Shown: one piece after another, positions 34,593 to 46,863 of the stretch
How the letters are laid out: each line of letters starts with the position of its first letter
Numbering within the stretch: position 1 is the stretch's first letter
Assembly: GCA_025558075.1 (NCBI GenBank)
Contig: JAHLKF010000004.1
Coordinates: forward strand, 744,001 to 808,000
Length of the DNA: 64,000 nt
Reading direction: 5' to 3'
DNA from: Gaertneriomyces semiglobifer
Taxonomy: Eukaryota; Chytridiomycota; Chytridiomycetes; Spizellomycetales; Spizellomycetaceae
Program-made: the position numbers and the translations under genes
Notes under the pieces: generated by a model
The model's input: only the letters and a program-made list of their open reading frames with translations
What the model was told of the DNA's origin: nothing
Database searches by the model: none

Positions 34593-34614
34593 GATGATGA
34601 TGATGATGATGATG
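34593..34614. repeat. (GAT)n microsatellite
   Basis: About seven GAT units followed by GGTGGT. Confidence 0.9.
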
Positions 34615-34946
34615 GTGGTAATTGAGACACGGGCGCAGTATAGTACTATGGCAGTGGATCCGGGACTGGCAGGCAAGGAGGGTGGGTTCCGGATCCATAC
34701 CCGAATTGGGTAGACGGAGGGACGGATGGGTTGCCGCCCATCCTCGTCCCTTGTGGGTAGCAGAAGAAGGAGGTAGGAGGCACCCATGCTTCCATGCAAT
34801 TCGTGAATCGGGCTTCAGCACGGGCGCTTCATCAACATCACCCTATCTGATGGTGCTTTTGGATGATGATATCGAAATGAGCTGTCCTTCCAATTCCTGC
34901 TGATTGCTTTGCTGCTCCGCCATGAGGACTGGCGGCATCCTGGAAA

Positions 34947-34954
34947 TATAAAAG
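34947..34954 (+). promoter_or_regulatory. TATA box of the wall-protein gene
   Basis: TATAAAAG, a near-consensus TATA box, 175 bp upstream of ATG 35129. Strong TATA boxes in fungi often mark regulated, highly expressed genes. Confidence 0.55.
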
Positions 34955-35128
34955 GCGGCTAACATCTGGCTCTCGTTGTCCTGAATTCCCGCCAGTGTCG
35001 TCGCCTAGATCAGAGCCCCTCCGCCAGATTCGACAAGCATATATACATACATCACACAAAGCAAGAGTACCTCGACTACCAAAATTCTGTAAACCGATCA
35101 CTCAATCCCAGTCACCCAATCAATCAAG

Positions 35129-35551
35129 ATGAAGTTCTTCACTTTGCTCGCCCTGTTGGCCTTCATTATCCCCACCATCCTAGCACAATCTGCCCCGGTT
35201 CCCGAGGTGGAGGAACCTACCGCGGGCCCCGTCGATGGAGTTCCATCCGTCAGTGGACTTCCTACCGAGCCTCCAGCAGTACCATCCCCTAGCGGCGATG
35301 TGCCAGTCCTACCGACCGGTGGTGCCGGGAGCCCTCCTGCTGGCCCTCCTGCCCCTGGCCCAACCTCCGGGGTCGTCACCAAGGTCTCTTCCGTCGCAAG
35401 GCCTAGCCCAACCAGCGCTAATCCCGTCGTACGACCTACTTCTTCCACCACTCGCTCTCCGACACCCGGTGTAGGCAGCGGATCTTCCAAGGCTCAGGCC
35501 GGCGGTGCGGCTGCAGCTGCTGCCGTTGCCGCTTGGGCTTTCTGGGCTTAA
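35129..35551 (+). CDS. Small secreted Pro/Ser/Thr-rich protein, probable GPI-anchored wall protein
   Basis: A 140-aa single-exon protein. Residues 1-19 (MKFFTLLALLAFIIPTILA) are a clear signal peptide, with likely cleavage before QSAPVP. The mature part is nearly all Pro, Ser, Thr, Gly and Val, with likely O-glycosylation sites and no Cys. The C-terminal 15 residues are Ala-rich and hydrophobic (AAAAAAVAAWAFWA) after a Gly/Ser stretch (GSGSSKAQAGG), as in GPI-attachment signals. No enzymatic domain. It probably sits in the cell wall or on the plasma membrane. Confidence 0.8.
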   Translation: MKFFTLLALLAFIIPTILAQSAPVPEVEEPTAGPVDGVPSVSGLPTEPPAVPSPSGDVPVLPTGGAGSPPAGPPAPGPTSGVVTKVSSVARPSPTSANPVVRPTSSTTRSPTPGVGSGSSKAQAGGAAAAAAVAAWAFWA

Positions 35552-35866
35552 TCACCAACGAATCCTTTGCCCGTGCGATACGAACATTCACATGCGGCGT
35601 ATCTCTGAACCGGCAGTAGCTCTTTTGATATGCACCGTTTTGAATGTGCTTCACCACAAATGTAATATCCTTTTGTAACTATTCGAACTTATAAATGTCA
35701 ATATATATCATTTATCTACCTTTGCAATGCCCACTCCTTTGGATTCTCCTCGCCGTAATTCGTCAAGCAGGATCTAGGCGAAGAGTATACGCTCGGTCAA
35801 GGTTTCTGCAGACGTGACGGCCGCGGGATAGGAAACAGGTGCTGTCGCTCAAACGTAACGTTGAGA
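35552..35866. other. Intergenic, nothing recognised
   Basis: About 315 bp: AT-rich 3' flank of the wall-protein gene and short upstream region of PIN4. Confidence 0.5.
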
Positions 35867-36397
35867 ATGGGAGCAAAGAAGCCTGCAGCCAAGGGGAAGG
35901 GTAAAGCGAAAGGCGCTGACGATGGTGGGTCTCATTGCCCAAACACAGTTCAGACGGCCCTCGTAATGATAGCTAAAAGTGACATTTGCGTCGGTGTCAT
36001 GTAGACGATGGAGGATCTTCAAAGGGCGCCAAACTGAAGGCAGCTAACTCCATCAAAGTCCGCCATATTCTTTGCGAGAAACATTCGAAATGCATGGAAG
36101 CCATGGCAAAGCTAAAGGAGGGGACGTCTTTTGACAAAGTTGCAGAGCAATACTCAGAAGATAAGGCAAAAGCCGGTGGCAGTCTTGGGTGGATGGTCCG
36201 AGGTACGGTAGTGCTTTACACTCGCAAGTGCCTGCGCTCGGCGCCGCTGACGGGTTTGGACAGGTTCCATGGTGGGTCCGTTTCAAGAGGCCGCCTTCGC
36301 CCTCCAACCATCGACTGTTTCCTCGCCGATATATACCAATCCGCCAGTAAAGACAGGCTTCGGCTACCATATCATCATGGTTGAAGACCGCAAATGA
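35867..36397 (+). CDS. PIN4: Parvulin-type prolyl isomerase PIN4/Par14
   Basis: Exons 35867-35924, 36005-36202 and 36264-36397 give 129 aa, the same size as human PIN4. The basic N-terminus ([19 protein letters not shown]) is followed by [40 protein letters not shown] and [12 protein letters not shown], ending [12 protein letters not shown]. This is the parvulin rotamase domain without a WW domain, i.e. the Par14/EPVH type linked to pre-rRNA processing and chromatin. It converges on the large coiled-coil gene downstream. Confidence 0.93.
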
Positions 36398-36471
36398 AAC
36401 CTGTAGAAATCTTCCGCAGCAAAGCAATTGCATTTATTAACTTGAACTCTTGGGACGCTAATTATGTATAT

Positions 36472-39400
36472 TTATGTACTGTCAAAGTCTTCAGGTAGCC
36501 GTGGTTGCATAATACCACTGTTTCCAGGGATATCGTACTCCGATAATGAAGCCCAACTTCCCTGTTGCTCTTGTTCGTCGCGGATGGATGATGGCGAAAA
36601 CGTCAGATCCGCCCTGTGGAAAGCAAGTCAACGACTAGTCCTCATGATGGAACGTGCAAGATCACCTTACTTGTTCATTAACATCGTCTCATGCTCATGC
36701 AGATCTCTGTCGTGGTACGTCGCTTTCGCGGGCGTGCGCTGCACATTCCGCGTGGCATCCTCTTGCGTTTCAATTTCACCGATAGTATCATCGCTGAAGC
36801 CTAATTCTCTAAGGCCGTGGCGGCCAAACAGTTCTTTAACAAATTTCTCCAGATCTACGCCGGCCTCTGTAACGGCTTCCGAGTCGTCGACCATGCTGAT
36901 TTCCCCGTATTCCGGAATTTCGCCTTCAGACAAAGGTATGTCGCGAGGTAGACCAGATGAGATTTGACTGTCTTCTTGCGGCTTGACCGCAAGGGGCAGC
37001 CGAAATGACTCAGACGCAAAAGGAATCCTGGAGGGCTCTTCGCCTTCCTCCGTAACCAGCTGGACCGCCCTAGGTATCTCTCCTGTTTCAGATAAAAGCA
37101 CTTCTCCTGAACTCAAGTCCGTGGGGACTGAGGGAGTCGCGCGAGCCAATAGCCGCTTTGGCACAGCTGGTATAATATTCAACTCTCCATCGCTCAAGCT
37201 ATCATTGGAGAATAAACTAAAGGTCTGTTGATGGTTGCTGACGCTTTTGATGCTCTTTGCAACTTGCGAGTTGCTGTCTAGCAACTCGGAGAGTGTCGTA
37301 AGGCCGGCCGAGTAAGATGCATACTCTGAAGAACCTAAGGTGGCCTTTTCAAAGGTTGAGTCAACCGTCGCACTGGGTGGTTCTAAGTCCACTGGAGGCA
37401 GCTGAGGTGACTTCACTTGGGTTGCCACACTCACGGCCCTGGATTCAACTGGCGGCGTTTCCGGGAATGAGTAATCGTCCGCAGCTTCCAAGCGTCCTAC
37501 AGCTATTGCTTGTTTATGTTGATTTGCCAGTTGTTCATTCTCCTGGTTATGTGCTCTACGAGATTGCTCTTCGTTTTCCCGATCTTTGGCTGCTGCTTGC
37601 TGCGCATGTATGGATCTTCTCATTTCCTCTTCCTCATCCCGAAGTCTTTTCCTCGCCTCCTCTTCTTCTTTCAAAAGTCTTTTCCGCGCTTCCTCCTGTT
37701 GCTGTGCCACTTCAAGTGCTTGTCGTCGCATCTGTTCTTCGTGTTCTACTCTACGTCTATTGGCGTCTTCTGCTTCCCTGCGAATGCTCTCCCTCAACCG
37801 CTCAGCTGCCTCTTCGGCCTCTTTCTTGATCTTTTCCTTCAGCTTCATAGCAGCATCCTCAGTCTCCCGCAGCCTGTGCTCGAGTGCCTGCTCTCGCTTA
37901 CGCGCCGCTTCGCTCTCTTCAGCTCGAGATCTTCTAATTGCGTCATCCTCAAATGCCAACTTTTGTCGCAGTTCTTGCTCTTGCCGCAAGCGGCGCAAAC
38001 CTGCCTCTTCGCCCTCCAGAAGCTGCTTCCTCTGCCGCTCCTCCGCTTGCCTCATTTCTTGTGCTTCTCGTTCGATTTTAATGGCGGCGTCTGCTTCTTG
38101 ACGCTGAAGGGCCAACGTACGGCGATGTGCTTCTTCCTCCATTTTCCTGCGGTGTTCCAACTCTTCAAGTTCCCACATCTTTCGTCGCTCTTGTTCCTCC
38201 AGTTCCAACTTCTTCCGCCGTTCTTGTTCTTCCAGCTCCAACTTCTTGCGACGATCTTCCTGCTCAATTTCGAGACGTCTCCGTACCTCTTCATGATGCC
38301 TCTGTAACTCGTCCTCTTCCGCTGCAAGTTTCCGTCTACGTTCCACCGCTTCAAGCTCAAGTTTACGAAGCCTCTCATTGTTTTCGTGATCTATTTGCTC
38401 CCGTAAAGCCTTCATTTCGCGCTCGTGATCCTCACGGAAACTCTTGGCCTGCTCTTGAATATTATCCGAAGGGCCGACACTCAACGCGCGATTGAAGCTT
38501 GCCAAGGAATGTCTGTCGGCCTCGGCTAGTATTTGTCGCTGGTTGAGCAGCAATTGGTCGTGTAAGTACTTAATTCGATCTTCGAGGCGCAGCTTCCAGT
38601 CCGCATCTGTCGCCGTATTTTCTGGCACGCGCGTCCGTGATGCTTCAACTTCAATGCGCAGCTGCTTTATTTCCTCTAGTAGCACGGCTCGCTGGCGTTG
38701 GCTTACCGTCTCACTTTCAGATGTGTCAGCGAGGTCTGTCTTGACGGCTGAGGGTTGAGATGTTGGAACCTCCATGAGTGCATGCTTTGCAATAACGCGC
38801 ACTTCTGACTGAACGACTTCACGCAACAAACTTTCAGCCAAATCAGTTCGCACGTTCATATTATCCGCCATTTCGTTTTGAGGATTCTCGTTTCGGGTGG
38901 GAGCGACGGCCTCAAGGGTGCTGTGAGAGATATCTTTGGAAAAGGAGGTGTTCGCTTGTGACATGTTGGCTTTCATTGTGGTCAGCTCCGCGCGAACAAT
39001 GCGCCGCATTGCATGTCGCAAGTCCGCAGCCGAAGGAAGCCGCTGGGACTTCCCTGTGATCGTTGGCACATTTGTTCCTCGACGATCAGGCTCTTGAGCC
39101 ACAGGCCTGGCCTGTATGGCGGCATCCCGAGGTGGTGAGATCCACTGTACACCAACCGTAGCGCGGTGCTTCTCTCCTTCCACCGCCACCGTCTGAACTG
39201 ACGCATCCTCCATATTTATGAGTGCAGGCGCTGTCTGTAGTTGACCCAGGGGTGAAGTTTGAACATGTTCATCAAAGGTAAGTTTTCCCAAAGGCACCGA
39301 CTTGGCTATTGGCGTGTCGAGGGCCGCGGATATCGGTTCATTCAGCTGCACCAGTGGTCTTCTTTTCGGTTCTGGCTTCGGACGCTGCGGTACCATTGCA

Positions 39401-41625
39401 GCTGCCATTTTGACGGGCTCCTTTGGTCGACGAGTAGCCAAGCGATCCAGACTTGGCGGTTTCATAGTCGTGCGCCTTAAGAAAACAGGAGCACCTGACA
39501 ATTGTACGTTGTAGACATTGGGCGGGCGAACCGGTGACCGAGGAGCAACTGCGCCCTTGTCTGGCGACGGAGGAGGTCTCCGAGGGCTACAAGACCTTGA
39601 GCGCGTTGGGTAGCCCTTTGAGCCGCTTAACGGCTGACGGACTTCGTAATTAACTTTCCGAGGACGATCTGCCACAACAACGTCCAACGAACGTGGGTAC
39701 GATGCGGACGTGCCTTTGTAACTCCACTGTGGCGGAGACTTAATTCCGTAAACGGGTGGACGACTGTGAACATCAGCAAGCCTTTCTCGAACCAGATTTC
39801 GGATGCGATCAGGCTGTAGTAACTCCATAAAGGTATGCTCAACGTTATGCGCAACGTCATACGTATGGCCGGTAGGCATCACTCCATCCGGCCATGCCGA
39901 GTCTACGGTTATGAGTAACTCATCTGCCATGTCGCGGATATCCTGGAGCGATTTGAGGTAGGATGTATACCTTGCTGGCTCTTGAGAAGACTTTCCATTT
40001 CCAATATAGCTTTTTTCGATGGCAGGTTCCCGCACAGTTTTCTGTATGGTCAAAATCTCATCAATGGGAGACCACTGCATCTTATCCTTCAACTCAGCGA
40101 AATTGATGATAGCGTTATCCATTTTGGTTGACAACGCTTGAGATTGCCTGCCCAACTGCTGTCCTAGAGCACTACTTACTTCTGGGAACTGATGCTGGGG
40201 CAGATCATCACCTTGTTGGCGCTGAGGTATCCCATGTACAGCTTCATATGACGGGGATGAATTTGGCAGACTGTGAGAATCGACCGAAGCAAAAGCAATT
40301 CGCTGTGAACGGGCGAGAGTATTCTTGGGTTGGACTTGTTCAACTTTTACTGCTTCATGAGGCAGAAACGAAACCAACTGATTGCGAAGTGCTCGAAGCT
40401 CATTCTGCAGATCACCTATTTGAGCACGTAGGTCACCATTGGTGTCGTTAACAAATCCATTATTGTGATGTTGCGTGCGATGGGCGGGAGCCTCCGTGCC
40501 TTCCGGAAGCTGGTTACCTCCCTTTGAATCTTGGATGGGTGCAGCCGCGGTTTGGCGAAACACGGGCACGTCAGCAATGCACGCTTTCTTGAGCCGCTCC
40601 AAATTAGCAATTTGCCAGTGCGTTTGTTTATCATGCAGTTCCTGCAGTTGTTCTACCCGTTTTACGGTTTGTTCTTGAATCCCATCAGCTTGCTCATCCA
40701 TAATATTTCGATGCAGCGCCATCAAATGCCGGCTAACCTCGTACATGCGTGAATGTAAGGTTTCCAAGGAAGTCAGCTGGAGTTCCAGGTCCTTCGTATC
40801 TGGCACATGATGTACACGCATCATCGAACTAGGCTCGCTACCCTTTAGGTGCGCAGTAGACGGTCTTAATTTTGCCACCGATTTCAATGGCTGAAAGCCA
40901 CCACCTTGTGCCATGTGCATATTCATCGGTGCGTCTGTTGTTTGCGGGAGGGATCTGGCCGTAGCCTTCGTGGGAGACGCTGACGAGGGTTTGTCCTGCA
41001 GTGTGGGTCCGGGCGCGGGAGACTTCGGCCGCTTTGAGGCGGATGTATCATTGCGCCGAGCTTCATCTTCTAGCACAAAATCAGCTTCAGATCTCTCAGT
41101 CGTGGTCAAAGGGTGACCATCCCTTCCCTCAGTGAACTCGGCAGGTGTCACGCGACGACGTTCGTCGCTGTGAAGTTCGCGGACGGTGGCGAGATCGGCT
41201 GGAAAAACAGCCTTCTGCGGAGGATCATTGGCATATACCATGCGGCTACGGAATCTCTCAAGCGATGTTTGAAGCAACGCTGACGGAAGAATGGTGCGAG
41301 TCACCTCATAGTTCTGAGCTGTTGGGATGTGCATTCGCGGTCAATCTACAACCCAAAACAGAGCACATAGAAAATGATACTCACTACCAACTGGAGCGCT
41401 TGTGACGGATCGATGAGGCAAGGATATCGCCGAGGCATCTGCTGTCGTCTTCCCACTCAACTCTCTCGAGTGGGCCGTCGACGGCCCGCGAAAACCTGTC
41501 TCTTGCTCATGTCGAGCTTTAGCACGGTTGAGAAGTGAGGTAGCGCTGAGGAGACTCCTTTCTAACTGAGTTACGGCAACATTTCCCGAAGTCTCTGTGG
41601 TGTCCAATGCGAATGAGCCGGCCAT
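36472..41625 (-). CDS. Very large coiled-coil protein, possibly centriolar (TALPID3-like?)
   Basis: Exons 41625-41385, 41318-36671 and 36613-36472 give 1676 aa. The 65-66 bp first intron and 57-bp last intron fit by phase. The N-terminal third has helical heptad stretches and disordered spacers. A more conserved-looking block follows (DMADELLITVDSAWPDGVMP, then HTFMELLQPDRIRNLVRERL and Pro/Arg-rich sequence). A long Glu/Arg/Lys coiled coil lies at about 37560-38700. The C-terminus has Ser/acidic repeats (SLSDGELNIIP, DLSSGEVLLSE, LSEGEIPEYGEI). Layout and its tandem neighbour, an LRRCC1/VFL1-like gene, suggest a basal-body protein. I considered TALPID3/KIAA0586 but cannot confirm it without alignment. 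The gene is certain; the name is not. Confidence 0.8.
38170..38260 (-). repeat. Near-identical 33-bp repeats in the coiled coil
   Basis: The coding strand repeats RRKKLELEEQE twice and a diverged third copy (RRKMWELEELE), with only a few synonymous differences, suggesting recent internal duplication within the coiled coil. Confidence 0.7.
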
Positions 41626-42113
41626 CTTTTAACGACGCGCGGGAACACATTTCGGACGCCAGTTCCAAATTTAAGATCTTAAAAACTGAGAATGGATGTG
41701 GGCGCTCTGTTACAGACGAAAACAATTACGAGTCTGCTGTGAAATGGAATACAGCATTGATAGTCCCAGGTTCATAGGTATAATTACAAGGCATGGTATA
41801 TGGTACGCCTGTCAAAACTCGCCATCTACGTTGCACCCATGACGGATATCCCCTCCGTTCGCACCGCTCACAGGGCCATTTCCCATAGGAAAAATCATTA
41901 ATGACAGCCCAGAGGTAGGCTATGCTGATACCTAAGCGATCTTCCCTTCTTGCAGGCGATGTGGAAAGATTTCTAGGTAAATCCCCTGACCGGAACATAT
42001 GAATGTCCTCTACATCAATCCTGAGACGATCGTAACGACCAACACGGGCATCCTCACCGCGCGATAATTCAGGCACCCACTTAGCAGGTAATCCGGCCGC
42101 ACTCTTCGTTTCG
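41626..42113. other. Intergenic between the two coiled-coil genes
   Basis: About 490 bp between the stop of the LRR coiled-coil gene and the start of the next minus-strand gene. The minus strand is open at 41726-42076 but the translation has no low-complexity, domain or start that supports it. Could be a 3' UTR or an unrecognised exon. Confidence 0.4.
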
Positions 42114-45100
42114 TTATGGATCAGCGAAGGCTTGTTTCAACTTATTCATCTTCTCGCTCATTCTTTGCTTTTGCCGGTCCATCTCTGATTTAAGCATTTG
42201 CAATTCTGTCTCATGCTGTACTCGCTAAGGCAGGCGGTATGTCAAGATCGTAGTCTCTACAGGGTCGAAACCTTTGACAACCACTTACCTCTTGTGCAGC
42301 TTTGTCCACCTCGCCCTGAAGCCGTTGCAGTGATTGTATCATAGCCTCACGCTCTCGCTCAAATGCTGCCAGACGGATGGCTTGAACCTCGCACCGCTCT
42401 TTGAGCTCGACACCAATGAATCCTTGGGCTTTGATCGCGTCTTCTTTTTCTTTTAAGAGCTTTTCTTCCTTTGCCCTCCAAACTCCTCTCATTTTTTCCA
42501 CTTCTTTCTCTATTGCATCTAATCCCTTTTCCCGTTCTTTTAATTTCCGACTAATTTCAACAATTTCCACGCGCAAATCGTCACGTTCGTCTCGATACTC
42601 ATCAGCAACACTTTGCAAATGTTCGACGAGCTTAGCTTGGGAATCCAGCTCCGCCTGCAGATCGTTGATTTCGGAATTCGTTCCGACTAGTTTGGATTCC
42701 AGTTTCTCAACTGCTAGCTGAAGAGCAGTGTATTCTCGAGACTTGTTGGAAAGGTTCTGTTTAAGCGTGGCAATGGTCTGGTTTTGATCGTCAAGCATTT
42801 TATTCTTAACACGTAAAGCTTGGTGGTGAGATTTACGTTCTACATCCACGGTGCCCAGCTGTTCTTGGAGTTGAATAACTTGCTTCCGTAGAGCCTCCGT
42901 GTCCTTCTCAAAATTTGCTTGCTGATGGGACAGTTCAGCAGTCAGCTGTTGTCGTTCAATGGTAAGCTCATCAATGACTGCTTGCTTCTGGGCCTTCTCC
43001 AACACCAAATGCTTCATATCCTGCTTGAACTTTTGAGCATTTTGAACCTTCGATTCCAATTCAGCGACCTTCTCGCCAAAAACATCAGCGGTTGCTGCCT
43101 CACGTTCCACCAGCTCTGCTATCTTCATCTTCTGCTCTTTAAGCATTGAGGTGAGTTCTTTGATCAATAACGCCATTTCCTTTTCCTTAGCAGCAGCTGC
43201 TTCAAGTCGCTTGGCCTGTTCTGAAGCTCTGTCTGCTATTTCCGAGTAAGCGCTCTGCAGCTTGGAGTACTGCGCTTGTTCTTCCTTGACATTACGACGA
43301 ACCTCATCTTCCAGGGCAGCGTAGGCATTACGGGTAGCTGTTAGTTCTTTAGATAACGCCTCCAGCTCCTGTTGGTGACGAGCGAACATGAGTTCTGTAG
43401 CCTCGGAGACTGCAGCCTTGATATCAGAGGTGCGTGCAGTGTTTGCATCACGCATCTGCGACCCCATTTCCCGATCTCTGGAGCTGATTGAGCTTTGTAG
43501 AGTTTTTAGCTCTTTCTGCAATTCTCGGACCGTGTCCTTGAAGATGTCCTTCTCCTTGGTCACTTCCGCAAGCTTTATCTTCAACTGCTCACGCTCTTTC
43601 ATAAAGCGTACCGAGAGACGAGCCTTGTCGTCTTCTGCATGTTCAAGGCGTTGTTCTACATTGGTCAAGGCTTTCACAACCTGTTCTTCATGCTGCGCAG
43701 CTTGGCGTAGCACGTGGTCGTTCTCCGTAAGACGCTGTTGCAGGTCCTTCCGTTCCCCAACTGCTTGTTCGTATTGGCTTTGCATCTGCGCTAAATCTTT
43801 CTTGACCGACACCAGCTCTTGTGTCAAGCCATCAGCAGCTTCTACTTTTTCAGTCAACACGCTGTTCTCCTTCCTCAAATTGCACACTTCTTCTTCGAGT
43901 TTTTGCTTATCATTCAATTGCAGCTGCAACTGCTCATTCTGGTGAGCAATACGAGTCCGCTCCGCCTTCTCACGCGCTACTTCGTCCGTGAGTGCTTTAA
44001 TCTGCGATGCATATTGTTTTTCGTTCTCCCGCAGACGCCGTTCCTCAGCCTCCAGCGCGGTTATCAACTTCGCATTGGCAGCAAGAGTAACTGCATTATC
44101 TGGTTTGCTATTCGCAGCTAAAGCCACGGATCGCTTTCCAGTGACAGCGTCAGCAGTGCTTGGATGTTTTTTCTCAGAGCTCGCCTTGCGTCCAGATTTC
44201 TCCGCGTCAGCTTTCCAGACGAGAGAGTGCTTGCGATTACCACTAGGCTTAATAATTTTGGTTGGAACACACATGTAATCACTTTCTGACTCGGACTCTA
44301 CGCTCAGCGTCTCGTCTATGTCCGACTCGAGAGCCTCTGATCGACTTTCCTCACGGCGAACATGATTCCGAAGTGCCTTCGTTCTAGGGCGCTCATCGGT
44401 AGCTCGAAGCTCCTGCGAGATTTGCTTTCCGGTCACTTTCTTCTGCACCTCTGACGGCGCTTTCGGTTTGCTCAACGCAGTAATGAGGTTGTCCATTTGC
44501 TTCTCGATCCGATCCATGCGGTCATCGCCCGAGCCTATGGATGCTTTAACTTCGCCCCCGTTTTTTGAACTTTTGGTTTGTGAACGTATCTCTTCCATCA
44601 TTTGCATCACTCGCATAAGATCCGTCTGTGGCTGCCGGTTTGTTATTTCGGACACGGGTACGGTATTTCCAGACATTCTATTTAACTGCCTCTCCAAGTT
44701 ACTGAGCCGCGCGACAAGTTCGTCTCTATTGTGGTCCTTGCTAGAAAAGTCTTCCGGTTGAGTAAGAATCGTAGGAAACCGCGACATGGGGTTGCTATTC
44801 TCTTGACTTTCCTTCTGCCCAAGGAAGTCCGCATACGATCGCAATCCAGCAGAACCGACTTGCACTGCAATTTCGCATTTTCAGGATTCATACACGGTAG
44901 GCGGAACAGTGGCTCTCGCTCACCTGCACACGGTTTGTTCATGTGGTCACGCATATCTAGCGTTCGCAGATGGGGCAGGAGTTGAAACACCTTCACCCTG
45001 CTGTATGCGACGTCTTTGCATATTGGATTGACTTTGGAGAACGAGGCATCGTCGCTCATTACCAGATGCTTCAAACGCTTGGATGGGGGATGTTAGGTTT

Positions 45101-45716
45101 GAATGCTTGACGAGCAAGCACAAGCAAAGCCGGAGGCTCACCACGCAATCGCGGAGCCATTGCAAGCAGCGAATATCTCGTATCTTGTTCCCTTTGATAT
45201 CCAAGTACTCTAAGGCATATTCATCACCTGCCAGTCCGTCTATTCCGGCGAGATCTTCAATCGCATTGAATGACAGAACCAGCTTGCGTAACCTGTAGAG
45301 CCCGCCTAACTGGCCTATGCGCACAATCTAACGCAGCACTAAGTTGAGCGACATCGCCTTCTGTCGAATAACATCCAAACCATCTCACCCTGTTGTTGGC
45401 CAAATTCACTTCTTCCAAAGTGGGCACCAATTTAAGACCATCGATGTCCTCTATCTTTACAGAGATTAAACCAACGCCAATGTAGCCAAGGACCGGCACT
45501 GAAGCTTACCAAGTTACTCGAAAGATCCAATATCACCAGTGATGAGAAAAGCTTCAACGTGCTGGCATGGAGTTGACGGATAACGTTTGAGTGCAGGTTA
45601 AGCGACCTCACATCCTCAGGCCGCGGTTCGCGGCCATTCGAAGAACGGTTGCGGATGAAGGGGAGAACATCACCCAGAGTAGTGATGGACGCATCTATCA
45701 AGGATAGGTCGAGCAT
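42114..45716 (-). CDS. Leucine-rich-repeat coiled-coil protein, LRRCC1/VFL1-like
   Basis: Six exons (45716-45510, 45454-45389, 45327-45142, 45077-44924, 44864-42289, 42224-42114) give 1099 aa. The first 220 residues are SDS22-type LRRs: VRSLNLHSNVIRQL, LVILDLSSNLIEDIDGL, LEEVNLANNRIVRIGQL, LRKLVLSFNAIEDLAGI, YLDIKGNKIRDI, closed by an LRR cap (NPICKDVAYSRVKVFQLLPH). The rest, from about residue 440, is almost continuous coiled coil to a basic end (KMNKLKQAFADP). This two-part layout is that of human LRRCC1 and Chlamydomonas VFL1, centriole/basal-body proteins affecting flagellar number. All five introns lie in phase and restore LRR spacing. Further upstream exons cannot be excluded. Confidence 0.85.
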
Positions 45717-45965
45717 TGATGGAGCTTCATGGCCGGCGACCCCTTCAGCATCCGCGGAAATCGGCGAGAGCTTCGCGTGAAGCGACGTGTTGAGGACACT
45801 CTGTGGTTGGTTGAGAGATGGTTTTTTTCACAGTGCAGCAGTTGAGAGCCACATACCACTATGCAGGACGCTGAACGGATGCTAATGGAAGTAGCTGGTT
45901 ATCAATTGTTTGCTTCAACGGGATCAAAGAGGCAGCTTTCAAATTGAATGATCCGCAGTTGAGTT

Positions 45966-46863
45966 ATGGCCTCCCCGACTGCTGCCACAGTGTTCAACTA
46001 CATTGCATTCTTTCTGTGGTCATTTCAATTAGCACCGCAAGGTAGGTTCTTCGCTAGATCGCTTTGGATGATTGGGCAGCTCACTCCTTTCCCTGTGTCT
46101 GTAGTATATGAGAACTATAAATCGAAAAGTACCGGGACCCTCTCCCCATACATGGTACTGTTGTGGGCAGTTTGGGCACCGATTTATGCTTCGCACGCAC
46201 TATGGTCCGGAGTGGATTTGCCTGTCGTCATACAACCAAATGTGTTTGGGTTTCTGAGCGGGATATGTTGGACGCAGTGCACGTACTACAACCCGTCCCG
46301 CTTGAGGAAGAAGCTCGGCTTCCATGAGAACAACAAGTGCCAGGCGGTTGCGGTGTTTGTTGCGTTGATGTCTATACTTGCTGCCATTGAAGTTGGGCTG
46401 TTTTATGCTCTTAAGGTACGCCTGTGTTTTGCTTGAATGGCACCCGTCTGTGTCATGACATACCAATCAGGCAACCTCTACAAAGCCCTCTTCTGCCGGC
46501 TTAGCAACTGCTTTACCAATCCTTGCTACTGCACTCATTACAAGCGGATTCATACCCCAATACATGTTTCTCTGGCGTACGCCGGATCCATCAGGCATAT
46601 CCATCCCATTTTTACTGATGGATATGTCAGGTGGCATCTTCTCTATATTGGGTTTACTGCTGGCAGTCGAGAACGATGATGATGAAGCATGGATCAGGCG
46701 TTTGAGTTGCGGAAGCTACGCCGCGGTGGCAGCGTTAGATGCAGGACTGATATCGCTGATTATATGGCTGAGACCCAAGCATGATTCGCATGCCAGTGAC
46801 GTTGAGATACTGCCCGTTCACAAGGATGCAGTAGTAGTAGGGGATCCTTTGGTCGCCACTTGA
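45966..46863 (+). CDS. PQ-loop repeat membrane protein
   Basis: Exons 45966-46041, 46105-46415 and 46471-46863 give 259 aa. Two PQ-loop motifs are visible, each formed at or near an exon join: QLAPQVYENYKSKSTGTLSP and FIPQYMFLWRTPDPSGISIP. About seven hydrophobic segments are expected. PQ-loop proteins include lysosomal amino-acid exporters (cystinosin, PQLC2) and SWEET-related carriers. The sequence alone does not fix the substrate. It is divergent from the LRRCC1-like gene with 250 bp between start codons, so a shared promoter is possible. Confidence 0.88.

Larger units (their letters stand above)
33984..35128. other. Gene-free region with microsatellites
   Basis: About 1.15 kb upstream of the wall-protein gene. 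It contains (CATC)n at 34279-34300, (GAT)n at about 34593-34614, A-runs at about 34396-34420 and a TA run near 34030. No gene is seen; open frames here follow the simple repeats. Confidence 0.65.

Noticed and set aside
34279..34614. Repeats considered as a CRISPR-like or regulatory array
   Set aside because: They are simple CATC and GAT microsatellites with no spacers.
37510..38307. Plus-strand open frame of 265 codons, Leu/Phe/Cys-rich
   Set aside because: It is the exact antisense of the Glu/Lys/Arg coiled coil; its composition is what the reverse complement of such codons gives.
41726..42076. Minus-strand 116-codon frame after the LRR coiled-coil gene
   Set aside because: No acceptor joins it to the gene upstream in phase, and the gene already has a clean stop at 42114-42116.
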